From an uncultured Capnocytophaga sp. (GTDB lineage: Bacteria > Bacteroidota > Bacteroidia > Flavobacteriales > Flavobacteriaceae): DNA of 55,267 bases. The stretch spans positions 1 to 55,267 of the forward strand of contig NZ_CALGWU010000044.1 in assembly GCF_937936315.1 (NCBI RefSeq). Direction: 5' to 3'. A program made the position numbers and the translations under genes. The notes beneath the pieces were generated by a model. The model was not told the DNA's origin, searched no databases, and was given only the letters and a program-made list of their open reading frames with translations. Positions within the stretch are counted from its first letter, which is position 1, and the number at the start of each line of letters is the position of its first letter. Shown one piece after another: positions 44,001 through 50,671 of the stretch.

Positions 44001-44548
44001 TGAAGTTTGCGCAAACCGCGAAAAGTGAGACCAAAAGGGTCTTTGCGAATAAACTGTTGTGCCACCATACCCGCAGGCGTGAGCATCGTTTTGTACTGAC
44101 TCTCCACCATTGATTTGAGACTATCGGGGGCTAAACGGCGTTCTAAATAAGCGTAATCGTAATCGTTTAGAAAAAGAGGTAGGTGATCGTTTACAAACTG
44201 CCAAGTCTCATCGATTTCTTCTTCGTTTATAATCCCCTGAATACTTTTGATATACTTCGTCATAGAAGCATTGAGCGTATCTTGCAGAATTTCGGCAACT
44301 GCCTGCATATCGGTGAGTGTTCCGCCTTGTTCAGCCGTTACTATTACTGAGATTTTATCGGCGAAGTTGAGTTGCTTGAGTACCTTAGAAGTGAGGTTCG
44401 TTTTGTCGTTTTGAGGGAGTACTTTGGTGATATCCTCTTCAAACCGCAACTGACTCAAGCCATAAATGGCAATAAGCGCCCAAGCGGTGAAGAATGAGAA
44501 AGTTGCGAGTTTATGAATGGTGATATATTGGTAAATTCTGTTTAACAT
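41009..44548 (-). CDS. MMPL/RND-type lipid exporter fused to a PlsC acyltransferase and a methyltransferase-like tail
   Basis: A 1179-residue membrane protein. The N-terminal 790 residues have the MMPL/HpnN layout: one membrane helix, a large periplasmic domain, five to six helices (with GVTIDYSLHILTHY), and a second such half (with LGHSVDFSIFMT). The following domain (about 840-1060) is a 1-acylglycerol-3-phosphate acyltransferase-like fold with NHTSWLDT (the NHx4D box) and FPEGKRSD (the FPEGTR box). The last 80 residues (KARILHIADDYGQLDFLLLL, then EREIVSVIADDEKHAIA) look like the first half of a SAM methyltransferase with the glycine motif degraded. Final residues derive from an AATTGTCCATT-type repeat. 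Likely acylates and exports an outer-membrane lipid. Confidence 0.85.
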   Translation of the reverse strand: MLNRIYQYITIHKLATFSFFTAWALIAIYGLSQLRFEEDITKVLPQNDKTNLTSKVLKQLNFADKISVIVTAEQGGTLTDMQAVAEILQDTLNASMTKYIKSIQGIINEEEIDETWQFVNDHLPLFLNDYDYAYLERRLAPDSLKSMVESQYKTMLTPAGMVAQQFIRKDPFGLTFRGLRKLQELNTGNDFKIANGFLTTNDEQHILFFINPKYDGNDSEHNAAFVAGLDELQDHLNAQYQGKVRVDFFGAPFISVSNASQIKTDILTTVLISLSVLYLLLVFFYRSVYIPFIAFIPSAFGVLSALATLYVLKGSISAISISLGAVLLGVTIDYSLHILTHYKVAKNTAELYRAVTVPILLSSITTAISFLCLLFVHSEVMQDLGVFAFVGIMVSAILSLVLVPHFYRGNRTIEVRKTFLDRIGAYPFHHNKWVVVACLLLIVVSCFTFHNVRFNGDIANINYINERYKAAEHQLENITDSEYKSLYAAAYGNSLEEALERNYTLYQQLQSYKAHDSIKQFSSIGGIVLPKKEQEARLQRWKDFWNAERQQFLKQQLIERGNEVGFKEETYAPFYQSIAGDFEVIKNLDAYKALSAIPLEDFITEKEGFYTIANLVKLTVAERDPFIHSVEKHTPTVVIDRKNLSETFLGKLKDDILLLVNYSSIAIFLILLLFFRRIELVLLTLIPIGVTGVVTSALMNFFGIEFNVFSMIVCTLVLGHSVDFSIFMTCALQKDYTDGKNELPVYKVSVLLASITTFLAIGTLIFAKHPALKSIASVSVIGIFTALAITFVFYPTIFKFCIFRRPDKGRSPVSLRLLLQSILLTTYYALSSIILSNIGWLLAKITPKRTMWLRRLATSLTTSVLYANPFVRKKVENPHHIQLTTPSVVISNHTSWLDTLAIGLFTHRVSYMVNDWVYKSVVFGRYVQAMGFFPASEGIEKGMPLFEKNLKNGISVMIFPEGKRSDTNQVHRFHKGAFLIAEHFQTPIVPVYIHGCSEVQPKGDVIIYDGAITVVVGDPITPDDERFGNTPREKAKQIGAFYRQQFLALRKRLEGVDYLKKKLFLNYLYKENYVVRAVKEDYKQHREHYHELVHSLPEKARILHIADDYGQLDFLLLLTYPEREIVSVIADDEKHAIAQHSYLTKIRKIQYIKSIDDEQWTMDNFDFTINNSYLCPIKH

Positions 44549-44551
44549 CTC

Positions 44552-45361
44552 TTACTTGTAATAGCTAATGATTCTTTTTTCTATTTGTGTTTCTTTATAA
44601 TTATTATTTTTATCCCTTACTTCTATTTTTCTCGATATCCAATTATGATTTTTATCATATACATAATTCGTAATTAGGTATTCCGACATTAAATTATCTT
44701 CTAAATCATATAACTTTAGTGATAATACATCTCTTTTATTATTGCTTTTAAATTTTCTTTTCATCTCATACTCCTCATAATCACTAACAATTTCAATAAT
44801 ATCCCCCTTTTCATCATATTTAAATTCTGTAAAACCTTTTACTAACCCCTCAACCTCTGAACTTAGTTCCTCTTTACGGATTTTATTCCCTCTTTTATCA
44901 TATTTATTTACCAATTTATAACTTCTCTCTTTGATATAAGAACTATCTTTTTCATTTACTAATACATATACAAGCATCTCCTCATCTATTACCTCTCCTT
45001 TATCATTGTATTTCAAAGTATTTTTACTTGTTCTCCTACCTACTCTATACGAAACAATTTCTACAACATTATCTTTCAGATAAGAATAAACCGACCTACT
45101 TTTTTGCTTGTTAGATATAGAGTCAGTAAATTCTGTTAAGAATCCTTTATTGTTAAAAGAGCTAACAGATAATCTTTCTTGATCCATATAAGGAGTTCCA
45201 TCATCATTCTTTATAGAATCATAGACTTTATATTGTGTTACAATTACGCTTTTTACTTGTCCGTGAAGATTCTGATCTTCCCAATCCGTTTTTCTATGTG
45301 ATGAAGTATTACAAGATACTAATATAAGTATAAAAATAAATAGTCTAAACGTATAATACAT
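44552..45361 (-). CDS. YD-repeat-like lipoprotein
   Basis: A 269-residue lipoprotein. I choose ATG 45361 rather than the in-frame ATG at 45415, because it places the signal MYYTFRLFIFILILVSC directly at the N-terminus with a good lipobox (LVSC, Cys17). The mature part has imperfect repeats of the type YDKRGNKI, FKYDEKGDIIEI, YDLEDNLMSEYL and YVYDKNHNWISR, resembling YD/RHS strands found in many short Bacteroidetes lipoproteins. No function is assigned. It is three bases upstream of the MMPL fusion gene on the same strand and so could be co-transcribed with it. Confidence 0.78.
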   Translation of the reverse strand: MYYTFRLFIFILILVSCNTSSHRKTDWEDQNLHGQVKSVIVTQYKVYDSIKNDDGTPYMDQERLSVSSFNNKGFLTEFTDSISNKQKSRSVYSYLKDNVVEIVSYRVGRRTSKNTLKYNDKGEVIDEEMLVYVLVNEKDSSYIKERSYKLVNKYDKRGNKIRKEELSSEVEGLVKGFTEFKYDEKGDIIEIVSDYEEYEMKRKFKSNNKRDVLSLKLYDLEDNLMSEYLITNYVYDKNHNWISRKIEVRDKNNNYKETQIEKRIISYYK

Positions 45362-45507
45362 ATTTTTAATTTTAAAAGGCAAAAGTAAGGCTTTTTTTTC
45401 AAAAAAAGAAAGCAATTGAATAAAAATAAGGTCTGATTTTGATTATTTTAAGACTTTGTGACAGGCACGAGCTACAAGCTCGCATCAGCGGAAGGATAGA
45501 GACACAA

Positions 45508-46128
45508 TTATCGACTAATCTCAAATTGTTTATCCCCAATCTGTACCCACGCTTTACCATTCTCAAAGAGAGCGCCATCGTCATAAATAAAAGGGAAGAC
45601 GGTTTCGTTTTTGTCATTGATATAGCCATATTTAGCACCTTTCTTTACCAAGGCAAGCCCCTCGGTAAAATAAGAAGCATCGTCGTAGAGAAAAGGAATG
45701 ATTTGTTCGCCTTTTTGGTTGATAAAGCCCCATTTGCCGTCTTTCTTTACGGCTACATAATCTTTATGAAAGTAGGTAGTATCTTCATAGATAAATGGAA
45801 TCACCTCTTCTCCTTTCTCATTGATAAAGCCCCATTTGCCATTCAATAGAGCAGCTGCAGGGCGATGGTTATAGAAGTCGTTGTCATCTATAAGGTCGTA
45901 TTTTACGGGAGTAATCTCCTTGCCAGAGGTATCTATCAATCCGTATTGCGCACCTATTCTCACCATTGCCACTCCTTGAAAGAAGTCATAGACAAAATCG
46001 TACTTTATAGGGGTAATCAGGGTTCCCTTCTCATTGATGTAGCCCCATTTGTCACCTTGCCTTACACAAGCAAAGCCCTTGCGAAAATCGGTTATTTCAT
46101 CATATTTTTCTTGCTTGTTTGTGTTCAT
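45508..46128 (-). CDS. WG-repeat protein, cytoplasmic
   Basis: A 206-residue protein made almost wholly of about six WG repeats: KWGYINEKGTLITPIKYDF, YGLIDTSGKEITPVKYD, KWGFINEKGEEVIPFIYED, KWGFINQKGEQIIPFLYDD and KYGYINDKNETVFPFIYDD. It has no signal peptide, unlike the WG protein at the left edge. The function of such proteins is unknown. It lies between a lipoprotein gene and a macro-domain gene on the same strand; the 31-base gap to the macro gene fits a shared transcript. Confidence 0.88.
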   Translation of the reverse strand: MNTNKQEKYDEITDFRKGFACVRQGDKWGYINEKGTLITPIKYDFVYDFFQGVAMVRIGAQYGLIDTSGKEITPVKYDLIDDNDFYNHRPAAALLNGKWGFINEKGEEVIPFIYEDTTYFHKDYVAVKKDGKWGFINQKGEQIIPFLYDDASYFTEGLALVKKGAKYGYINDKNETVFPFIYDDGALFENGKAWVQIGDKQFEISR

Positions 46129-46158
46129 TGTTTTAACTTTTAATTATCTTGTGAGTTC

Positions 46159-46686
46159 TTAAACCTTCTGTATGTTTGTATAAATATCGTAGTTTTCTTG
46201 ATCAAAACAAACCATCTTCACCTGCTTGATTTTATCCGTTTTTTGCAAGAAATGAGCTATGGTATGAAGCGCTATTTGTGCTGCTTTTTCCTTCGGAAAT
46301 CTATACCTCCCAGTACTGATATTAGGAAATGAAATAGTAGCTACTTGATGCTCTAAAGCCAACTCCAAACAACTAATGTAAACTTGTGCCAGTAGGTTTT
46401 CTTCATTATGTGTCCCCCCATTCCACACAGGACCTACTGTGTGAATAACATATTTAGCAGGCAAATTGCCGGCAGTAGTAATAACTGCACTACCTACTTT
46501 GCAACCTCCTTGTTTATTTCTTATCTTCTCACATTCTTCAGTAAGAGCTCTACCCCCTGCTTTATGAATAGCTCCATCAACCCCACCTCCACCAAGTAGA
46601 GAAGTGTTGGCTGCATTCACAATGGCATCTACGGAAATTTTAGTGATATCTCCTAATACAATTTCAATGTTACTATGTATCATCAC
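46159..46686 (-). CDS. Macro-domain ADP-ribose hydrolase (YmdB/MacroD type)
   Basis: A 175-residue single macro domain that removes O-acetyl from ADP-ribose or ADP-ribose from proteins. Binding-site motifs: GDITKISVDAIVNAANTSLL, then GGGGVDGAIHKAGG, CKVGSAVITTAGNLP, and SFPNISTGRYRFP with the phosphate loop. The aspartate and glycine loop needed for MacroD-type hydrolysis (GGGGVDGAIH) is intact. Start is ATG 46686 or the next codon, 46683. Context (SMI1-type gene, WG repeats) hints at an accessory region, but no partner ADP-ribosyltransferase is visible here. Confidence 0.92.
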   Translation of the reverse strand: MMIHSNIEIVLGDITKISVDAIVNAANTSLLGGGGVDGAIHKAGGRALTEECEKIRNKQGGCKVGSAVITTAGNLPAKYVIHTVGPVWNGGTHNEENLLAQVYISCLELALEHQVATISFPNISTGRYRFPKEKAAQIALHTIAHFLQKTDKIKQVKMVCFDQENYDIYTNIQKV

Positions 46687-46690
46687 TCAA

Positions 46691-47041
46691 TTAATCATTA
46701 GAATTTGTTAGATACCTATAATAGCTTGTGAGTATCATAGCCGACATATCATCGGGGTGTTTAACGCCTTGGTCTAAAAAGAACTTCACAAGTTCAGGGT
46801 TCCCACTGCGAATCCACTCATTGCGAATGCCCATTCCTAAAGTAAAATGACTTTCCATAAAGAATTCATCTTCGGTAAGCGTTTTTATATACTCTTTATC
46901 CTGCTTTTTGAGGTTCTTATCCAGCATTTGGATACATTCTGTTAAGTTTTTAGGTTTTTGTTTTTTCATATCGATGTTTTTTATTTGTCCAAAAGCTATA
47001 AAACTAATGATACACATACAAAAAGTAATGAGATGTTTCAT
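46691..47041 (-). CDS. Exported DUF6794-like protein
   Basis: A 116-residue exported protein with signal MKHLITFCMCIISFIAFGQ. The mature part reads PKNLTECIQMLDKNL, KTLTEDEF, then HFTLGMGIRNEWI and HPDDMSAMILTSYYRYL. From memory this is the domain now catalogued as DUF6794, which recurs in Bacteroidetes proteins of unknown function; the number is uncertain. It lies four bases before the macro-domain gene on the same strand. Confidence 0.75.
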   Translation of the reverse strand: MKHLITFCMCIISFIAFGQIKNIDMKKQKPKNLTECIQMLDKNLKKQDKEYIKTLTEDEFFMESHFTLGMGIRNEWIRSGNPELVKFFLDQGVKHPDDMSAMILTSYYRYLTNSND

Positions 47042-47120
47042 ATAATTATTTGGAGTTCATTTGTTATTTATTGATTTTTTTGAATTTTATTCTATTGAAA
47101 GTCAGTTATTTTAGGTTCTG

Positions 47121-47150
47121 TTGTAGGGGCAATTTGCAAATCGCCCACTA
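47121..47150. repeat. Dispersed element GGGCG-TTTGCAAA-TGCCCCTACA, copy 2
   Basis: Reverse complement of 35096-35122 with small changes: TTGTAGGGGCAATTTGCAAA then TCGCCCACTA. Confidence 0.75.
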
Positions 47151-47226
47151 AAGACAAGGCTTTGTATCTTTTGTATATCACCAATGGGTAGGTTGTTGAA
47201 ACAACAACTTATCAAATACATTAGCA

Positions 47227-47795
47227 TTACATTTGTACTGCTTCATCAAGCCATTCAGTAAACCAAGAGATGAAAGATACTCTTTCTCCTTTTTCATTCA
47301 ATAGAGGCTCTATACCTCCATAATCTGCTCTCTCATCAAGCCATATATTGCCATACTCTTCACCATTTACAACTAATAAATAAGTGGCTCCGTGCCCTAT
47401 ATGACAAATTTGCAAACAACCTGTGATATGATCAGTACTCATATACTTCTCTAATACTTCATCATCAGGGCGTCCCCCCCATCCCAGTCAATAGCATCAA
47501 TCCATTCATCTTCATCCCATTTTTCATTATAAGGGAAAGGCTTAGATAGATTAATTGCAGGATTATCTCTAAGTTTGAAGTCTTTCATTGACTCTTGCAA
47601 AGAAAGCAGTCCATAATCTGGTCCTATACATCCATTCCCTATTTTTGTTATAAATTCTCTATAACCTTTAGGAAGTATTATATTGTTCCTTTTTTCTATT
47701 TCAGAAACTTCATCTTCTGAAATCGTAGGGTTTATAAATACCTCTTTAGGAACAATTGATTTTAAAGAATCAGGATGTGCTAATAAAAATAGCAT
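47227..47795 (-). pseudogene. SMI1/KNR4-family gene broken by a frameshift in a G7 tract
   Basis: Two frames form one SMI1/KNR4 (SUKH) protein, a family of immunity proteins for polymorphic toxins and of cell-wall regulators. The first, from ATG 47795, has LPKGYREFITKIGNGCIGPDYGL split across the usual positions and ends DWDGGDALMMKY and stop (to 47451). The second continues RPDDEVLEKYMSTDHITGCLQ and ends in WLDEAVQM (to 47227). They meet at a run of seven G residues (C run 47474-47480). Eight or five G residues would restore DWDGG(G)RPDDE. Either a recent mutation, slippage-based phase variation or a sequencing error. Confidence 0.82.
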
Positions 47796-47814
47796 CTTTT
47801 TTTAATAAACGTGT

Positions 47815-48609
47815 TTAAACTTTTTTGAGGAACTTGGAGATAAACCCTAATAGGAGCATTCCAATCCAAGTTACATCAAGATACTCATATCTCATTATCA
47901 AACCTTTATATCCGTCAAGCCAACCATTTGCTTGTTCAATCTTAAACCTATTTTTGTACAATTCTTCATCAAAATAAACATCTGGTTGCTCTCCATTTCG
48001 GGGATTAGGTTTAATATTTGCTATAATTTCTTTGCTTTCTAAAAACTCTCTAAGAGATTTGCTATCAAATCCTGCATCAGCATTGAGAAACAGTCCTTTG
48101 TGTTCTATTCCTGCTTCTTCTAATAAAGCTAAGATTTCTTTTAGTACTTCTTCTATTTTATATAAGTCATTGTGATTTCCTGCTTTAGGGCTTCCCATTG
48201 CTATCATTTGCCCTTTATTATCACACAAAAAAATACTATTGGTGGTTACAGCTTTTTTCCTTGCTTGATAACCTGCTGACGCTCCTTTTTGACGACAACG
48301 TGTATGACTACCATCCAATTGAACACAAGACATATCTAATTTTCTTTTCTTCTTACTTAATAGATTCAACCATACTCGCTAAAAACTACCATCTTTACTC
48401 CATTTATTGAAGTAGTAATAGACATTTTGCCAAGAGATTTCAGCTTTTTCAAAATAGCTTTCAATTGGAAGTTCTCTCCATTGCACCCCTGTTTTTAATC
48501 TCTTGAGAATCAATAAAAATATTGAAGCTAAATCAAAATTACTTTTAAATCCTCTTTTTCCTACACTTAAAAAGGGAATAATCCAGTTATTTATTGTATC
48601 TTTGCCCAA
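47815..48609 (-). mobile_element. IS5-family transposase, decayed by a nonsense codon and lacking an ATG
   Basis: One reading frame encodes an IS5-type DDE transposase. The N-terminal part has IPFLSVGKRGF and TGVQWRELPI (DUF4096-like WRELP box). After a TAG at 48381-48379 the same frame continues with VQLDGSHTR (first Asp), NADAGFDS (second Asp) and NRFKIEQANGWLDGYK (Glu). At the TAG I expect Lys (AAG to TAG), judged from family memory of SKDGSFK. No ATG is found upstream in frame; the visible start is a TTG. I could not identify matching terminal inverted repeats, so the exact IS ends are unknown. It lies between the SMI1 gene and the gene at 48727. Confidence 0.8.
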
Positions 48610-48726
48610 AGTTCCTGAATTTTGGTGTTCTTTTTTTTTGCAAACACAAAATTACTAATTTTCGGGAACTTTTACTTTATTATAGGAAAAAATTTAAACA
48701 GCTTCTATAAATAATATATCAACATT

Positions 48727-49074
48727 ATGACCTCAGACGAATTTGCAAAGAACTTTTACCTTGAAAAACTAGCGTTTTTAAAGTCATGCTTTCAAGCACA
48801 ACCCGAACAAGCTTCGGCTGTAAATGTAAAAATAAAAGAAATGGCTCTGACAGAGAGTCAAACTGAGAAACTTAAGGAAGTTATTGATATTCTGTTAGAA
48901 GATGTATTTTACACTATCCTATTAGGCCTAGATGGTGAATGCCCCATAGGTGAGATCCAACAGAATTATAAGATATATGACCAAGACAATAATCTTATTT
49001 CCGATTGTGGAGAATTGGAAGCCAGTGCTTATGAGTACTTTCACGAAGACAAATATGAGAGGGAAACTCTCTGA
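48727..49074 (+). CDS. Uncharacterised small protein
   Basis: A 115-residue acidic, soluble, helix-rich protein beginning MTSDEFAKNFYLEKLAFLKS and ending in YFHEDKYERETL. I do not recognise the family. No signal peptide or membrane segment. It begins 117 bases past the transposase remnant and precedes another small reading frame at 49096. Codon use and a clean start support a real gene. Confidence 0.55.
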   Translation: MTSDEFAKNFYLEKLAFLKSCFQAQPEQASAVNVKIKEMALTESQTEKLKEVIDILLEDVFYTILLGLDGECPIGEIQQNYKIYDQDNNLISDCGELEASAYEYFHEDKYERETL

Positions 49075-49095
49075 TAATTAACAAATGAACCTATT

Positions 49096-49284
49096 ATGAA
49101 AAAACACACTCTGAAAGACATCATCCGTGCTTTGGTAGCGGAGTACCTTACTGATGATGGAAAAACCTATAACACCAAGCACTATAATCTATCTGCAATT
49201 ATAGTGGTAGGTATAAGGTTAACTCGGAAAAGTTGGTGTCGTTCCGCAAGTGGCTACTCGGATTTTGATAAGTTTTTTAACTAA
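49096..49284 (+). pseudogene. Small ORF, probably frameshifted
   Basis: From ATG 49096 the first 34 residues look natural (MKKHTLKDIIRALVAEYLTD, then TKHYNLSA), whereas the rest (LTRKSWCRSASGYSDFDKFF) does not. Another frame over the same bases reads NYSGRYKVNSEKLVSFRKW then LLGF and stops at 49268, which is far more protein-like. A frameshift near 49195-49210 is the simplest reading. No family is recognised. It sits directly upstream of the ynb-like operon, 18 bases before its first start. Confidence 0.4.
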
Positions 49285-49302
49285 TATACTCATTAACCTA
49301 TT

Positions 49303-49905
49303 ATGATTTCTGTATACAAACTAAAACCTAAATTCCAGCAGCTATTGCACCCGCTACTGGTATGGCTACACAGGAGAGGTGTTACTGCCAATGAGATTAC
49401 TGTAGTGGCCATTGTGTTCTCCTTTGGGATTGGCGTGCTCTTTTGGGAGGCTTCGGCGGTACCACTTTTCTTTTTGGCACTGCCCATAGGGCTGTTGGTG
49501 CGTATGATCCTCAATGCTCTTGACGGTATGATGGCGCGAGAGTTCGGACAAACCTCCCGCTTAGGAGAGGTACTCAATGAGGTGGGCGATGTGGTCTCGG
49601 ATGTGTTTATCTTCTTCCCCTTGCTAAAGTACCACCCCGAAAGCCTTTACTGGGTGGTAGCTTTTATTGTACTGAGCGTACTCAATGAGTTTGCTGGCGT
49701 CATGGGCAAGGTCTTAGGAGGGCAAAGGCGCTATGAGGGGCCTATGGGTAAGAGCGACCGAGCACTGCTGATGGGTATCTATGGGCTGCTTGCCTACTTT
49801 GGTGTGGGAATACAAGCCTACTCTCAAGTGGTTTTTGCCATAGTTATTGCCTTGCTACTTTTAAGTACTTTCACCCGCTTAAAAAAAGGACTTTATGCCG
49901 CTTGA
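49303..49905 (+). CDS. ynbA: CDP-alcohol phosphatidyltransferase, YnbA-like
   Basis: A 200-residue inner-membrane enzyme with five to six hydrophobic segments. CDP-alcohol phosphotransferases swap CMP for an alcohol headgroup. The motif runs N71ALD74G75MMA78R79 ... G88EVLN92EVGD96, that is the DxxDGxxAR-x8-GxxxDxxxD signature with Asn in place of the first and third Asp. I recall E. coli YnbA sharing this NALDGxxARE and LNExGD wording, so it may be a family trait. The gene overlaps the next by 11 bases. Headgroup is unknown. It opens a compact operon with higher GC (lines counted by hand give about 48-52%) than its neighbours. Confidence 0.88.
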   Translation: MISVYKLKPKFQQLLHPLLVWLHRRGVTANEITVVAIVFSFGIGVLFWEASAVPLFFLALPIGLLVRMILNALDGMMAREFGQTSRLGEVLNEVGDVVSDVFIFFPLLKYHPESLYWVVAFIVLSVLNEFAGVMGKVLGGQRRYEGPMGKSDRALLMGIYGLLAYFGVGIQAYSQVVFAIVIALLLLSTFTRLKKGLYAA

Positions 49906-50671
49906 CAACAAATATGCCGATGTACCGCTTCGTATCAGGAGCTGGGGAGTGATTATCTGTGTTTTTGCTGCGGCTGTCTCCCACCCCTACGCCATGTGTC
50001 TTTTTTCCCTATGGGTAAGCTTTCAAGCCCTTACGGAATTGGGCGGACTCTTTGGTTTTAATCCGAGCTATTGGCGTATGGCTATTCCCTTGTTACAAGG
50101 GGTTTTACTATGGAGCTGTCCAAACTACTCCACTTATATGGTAGAAGCTTGTATAGTTGTGGGGATAGGCCTTATCCTATATCTATGCCTTAGGCAAATC
50201 CCCTTAGGATTGCCCCTTTCCCTACTGATTGTTTTGGCAGCCTACCCTCACCTGACTTTCTTACGTATGAAGCCACAAGGGGTGGAGTGGTTCATCTTCT
50301 TGGTGGTAACGACCGAACTCAACGACATCTTCCAATACCTCACTGGAAAGCGCTTTGGCAAGCACAAGATCTTACCCAAGATAAGCCCCAATAAGACCGT
50401 GGAAGGGTTTGTAGGCGGCTTACTGCTCACCCCTTTTTTGAGTGTGGGCTTAGGCTACTTGCTGAGGCTTCCTATTGCACTACATACATTAGTTTTTGTA
50501 GGCTTATTCATTAGCTTTTTTGGTTTCTGGGGCGATGTGACTTTCTCTTACCTCAAGCGGCGGGCGGGGGTAAAGGACACCAGCCAACTGATTCCTGGTC
50601 ATGGTGGTCTCTTGGATCGCATAGATAGTCTCTTGTTCAACTGTATTTGGTTTTACCTATGGATACGATAA
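49895..50671 (+). CDS. ynbB: CdsA-like phosphatidate cytidylyltransferase, YnbB-like
   Basis: A 258-residue integral membrane enzyme that would make CDP-diacylglycerol, or a similar CDP-lipid, from CTP and phosphatidate. The signature SYLKRRAGVKDTSQLIPGHG then GLLDRID is intact, including KD and DR-D, matching the CDP-diglyceride synthase pattern. About seven hydrophobic segments. TELNDIFQYLTGKRFG and KISPNKTVEGFVGG are typical CdsA/YnbB regions. It overlaps both neighbours (11 and 13 bases), so its product is made in step with the YnbA-like enzyme. Because core CdsA is surely encoded elsewhere, this copy probably serves a dedicated pathway. Confidence 0.92.
   Translation: MPLDNKYADVPLRIRSWGVIICVFAAAVSHPYAMCLFSLWVSFQALTELGGLFGFNPSYWRMAIPLLQGVLLWSCPNYSTYMVEACIVVGIGLILYLCLRQIPLGLPLSLLIVLAAYPHLTFLRMKPQGVEWFIFLVVTTELNDIFQYLTGKRFGKHKILPKISPNKTVEGFVGGLLLTPFLSVGLGYLLRLPIALHTLVFVGLFISFFGFWGDVTFSYLKRRAGVKDTSQLIPGHGGLLDRIDSLLFNCIWFYLWIR

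Noticed and set aside
47090..47226. Possible small RNA gene in the gap before the SMI1 gene
   Set aside because: Only the dispersed TTTGCAAA element and AT-rich DNA are visible; no promoter plus terminator pair.
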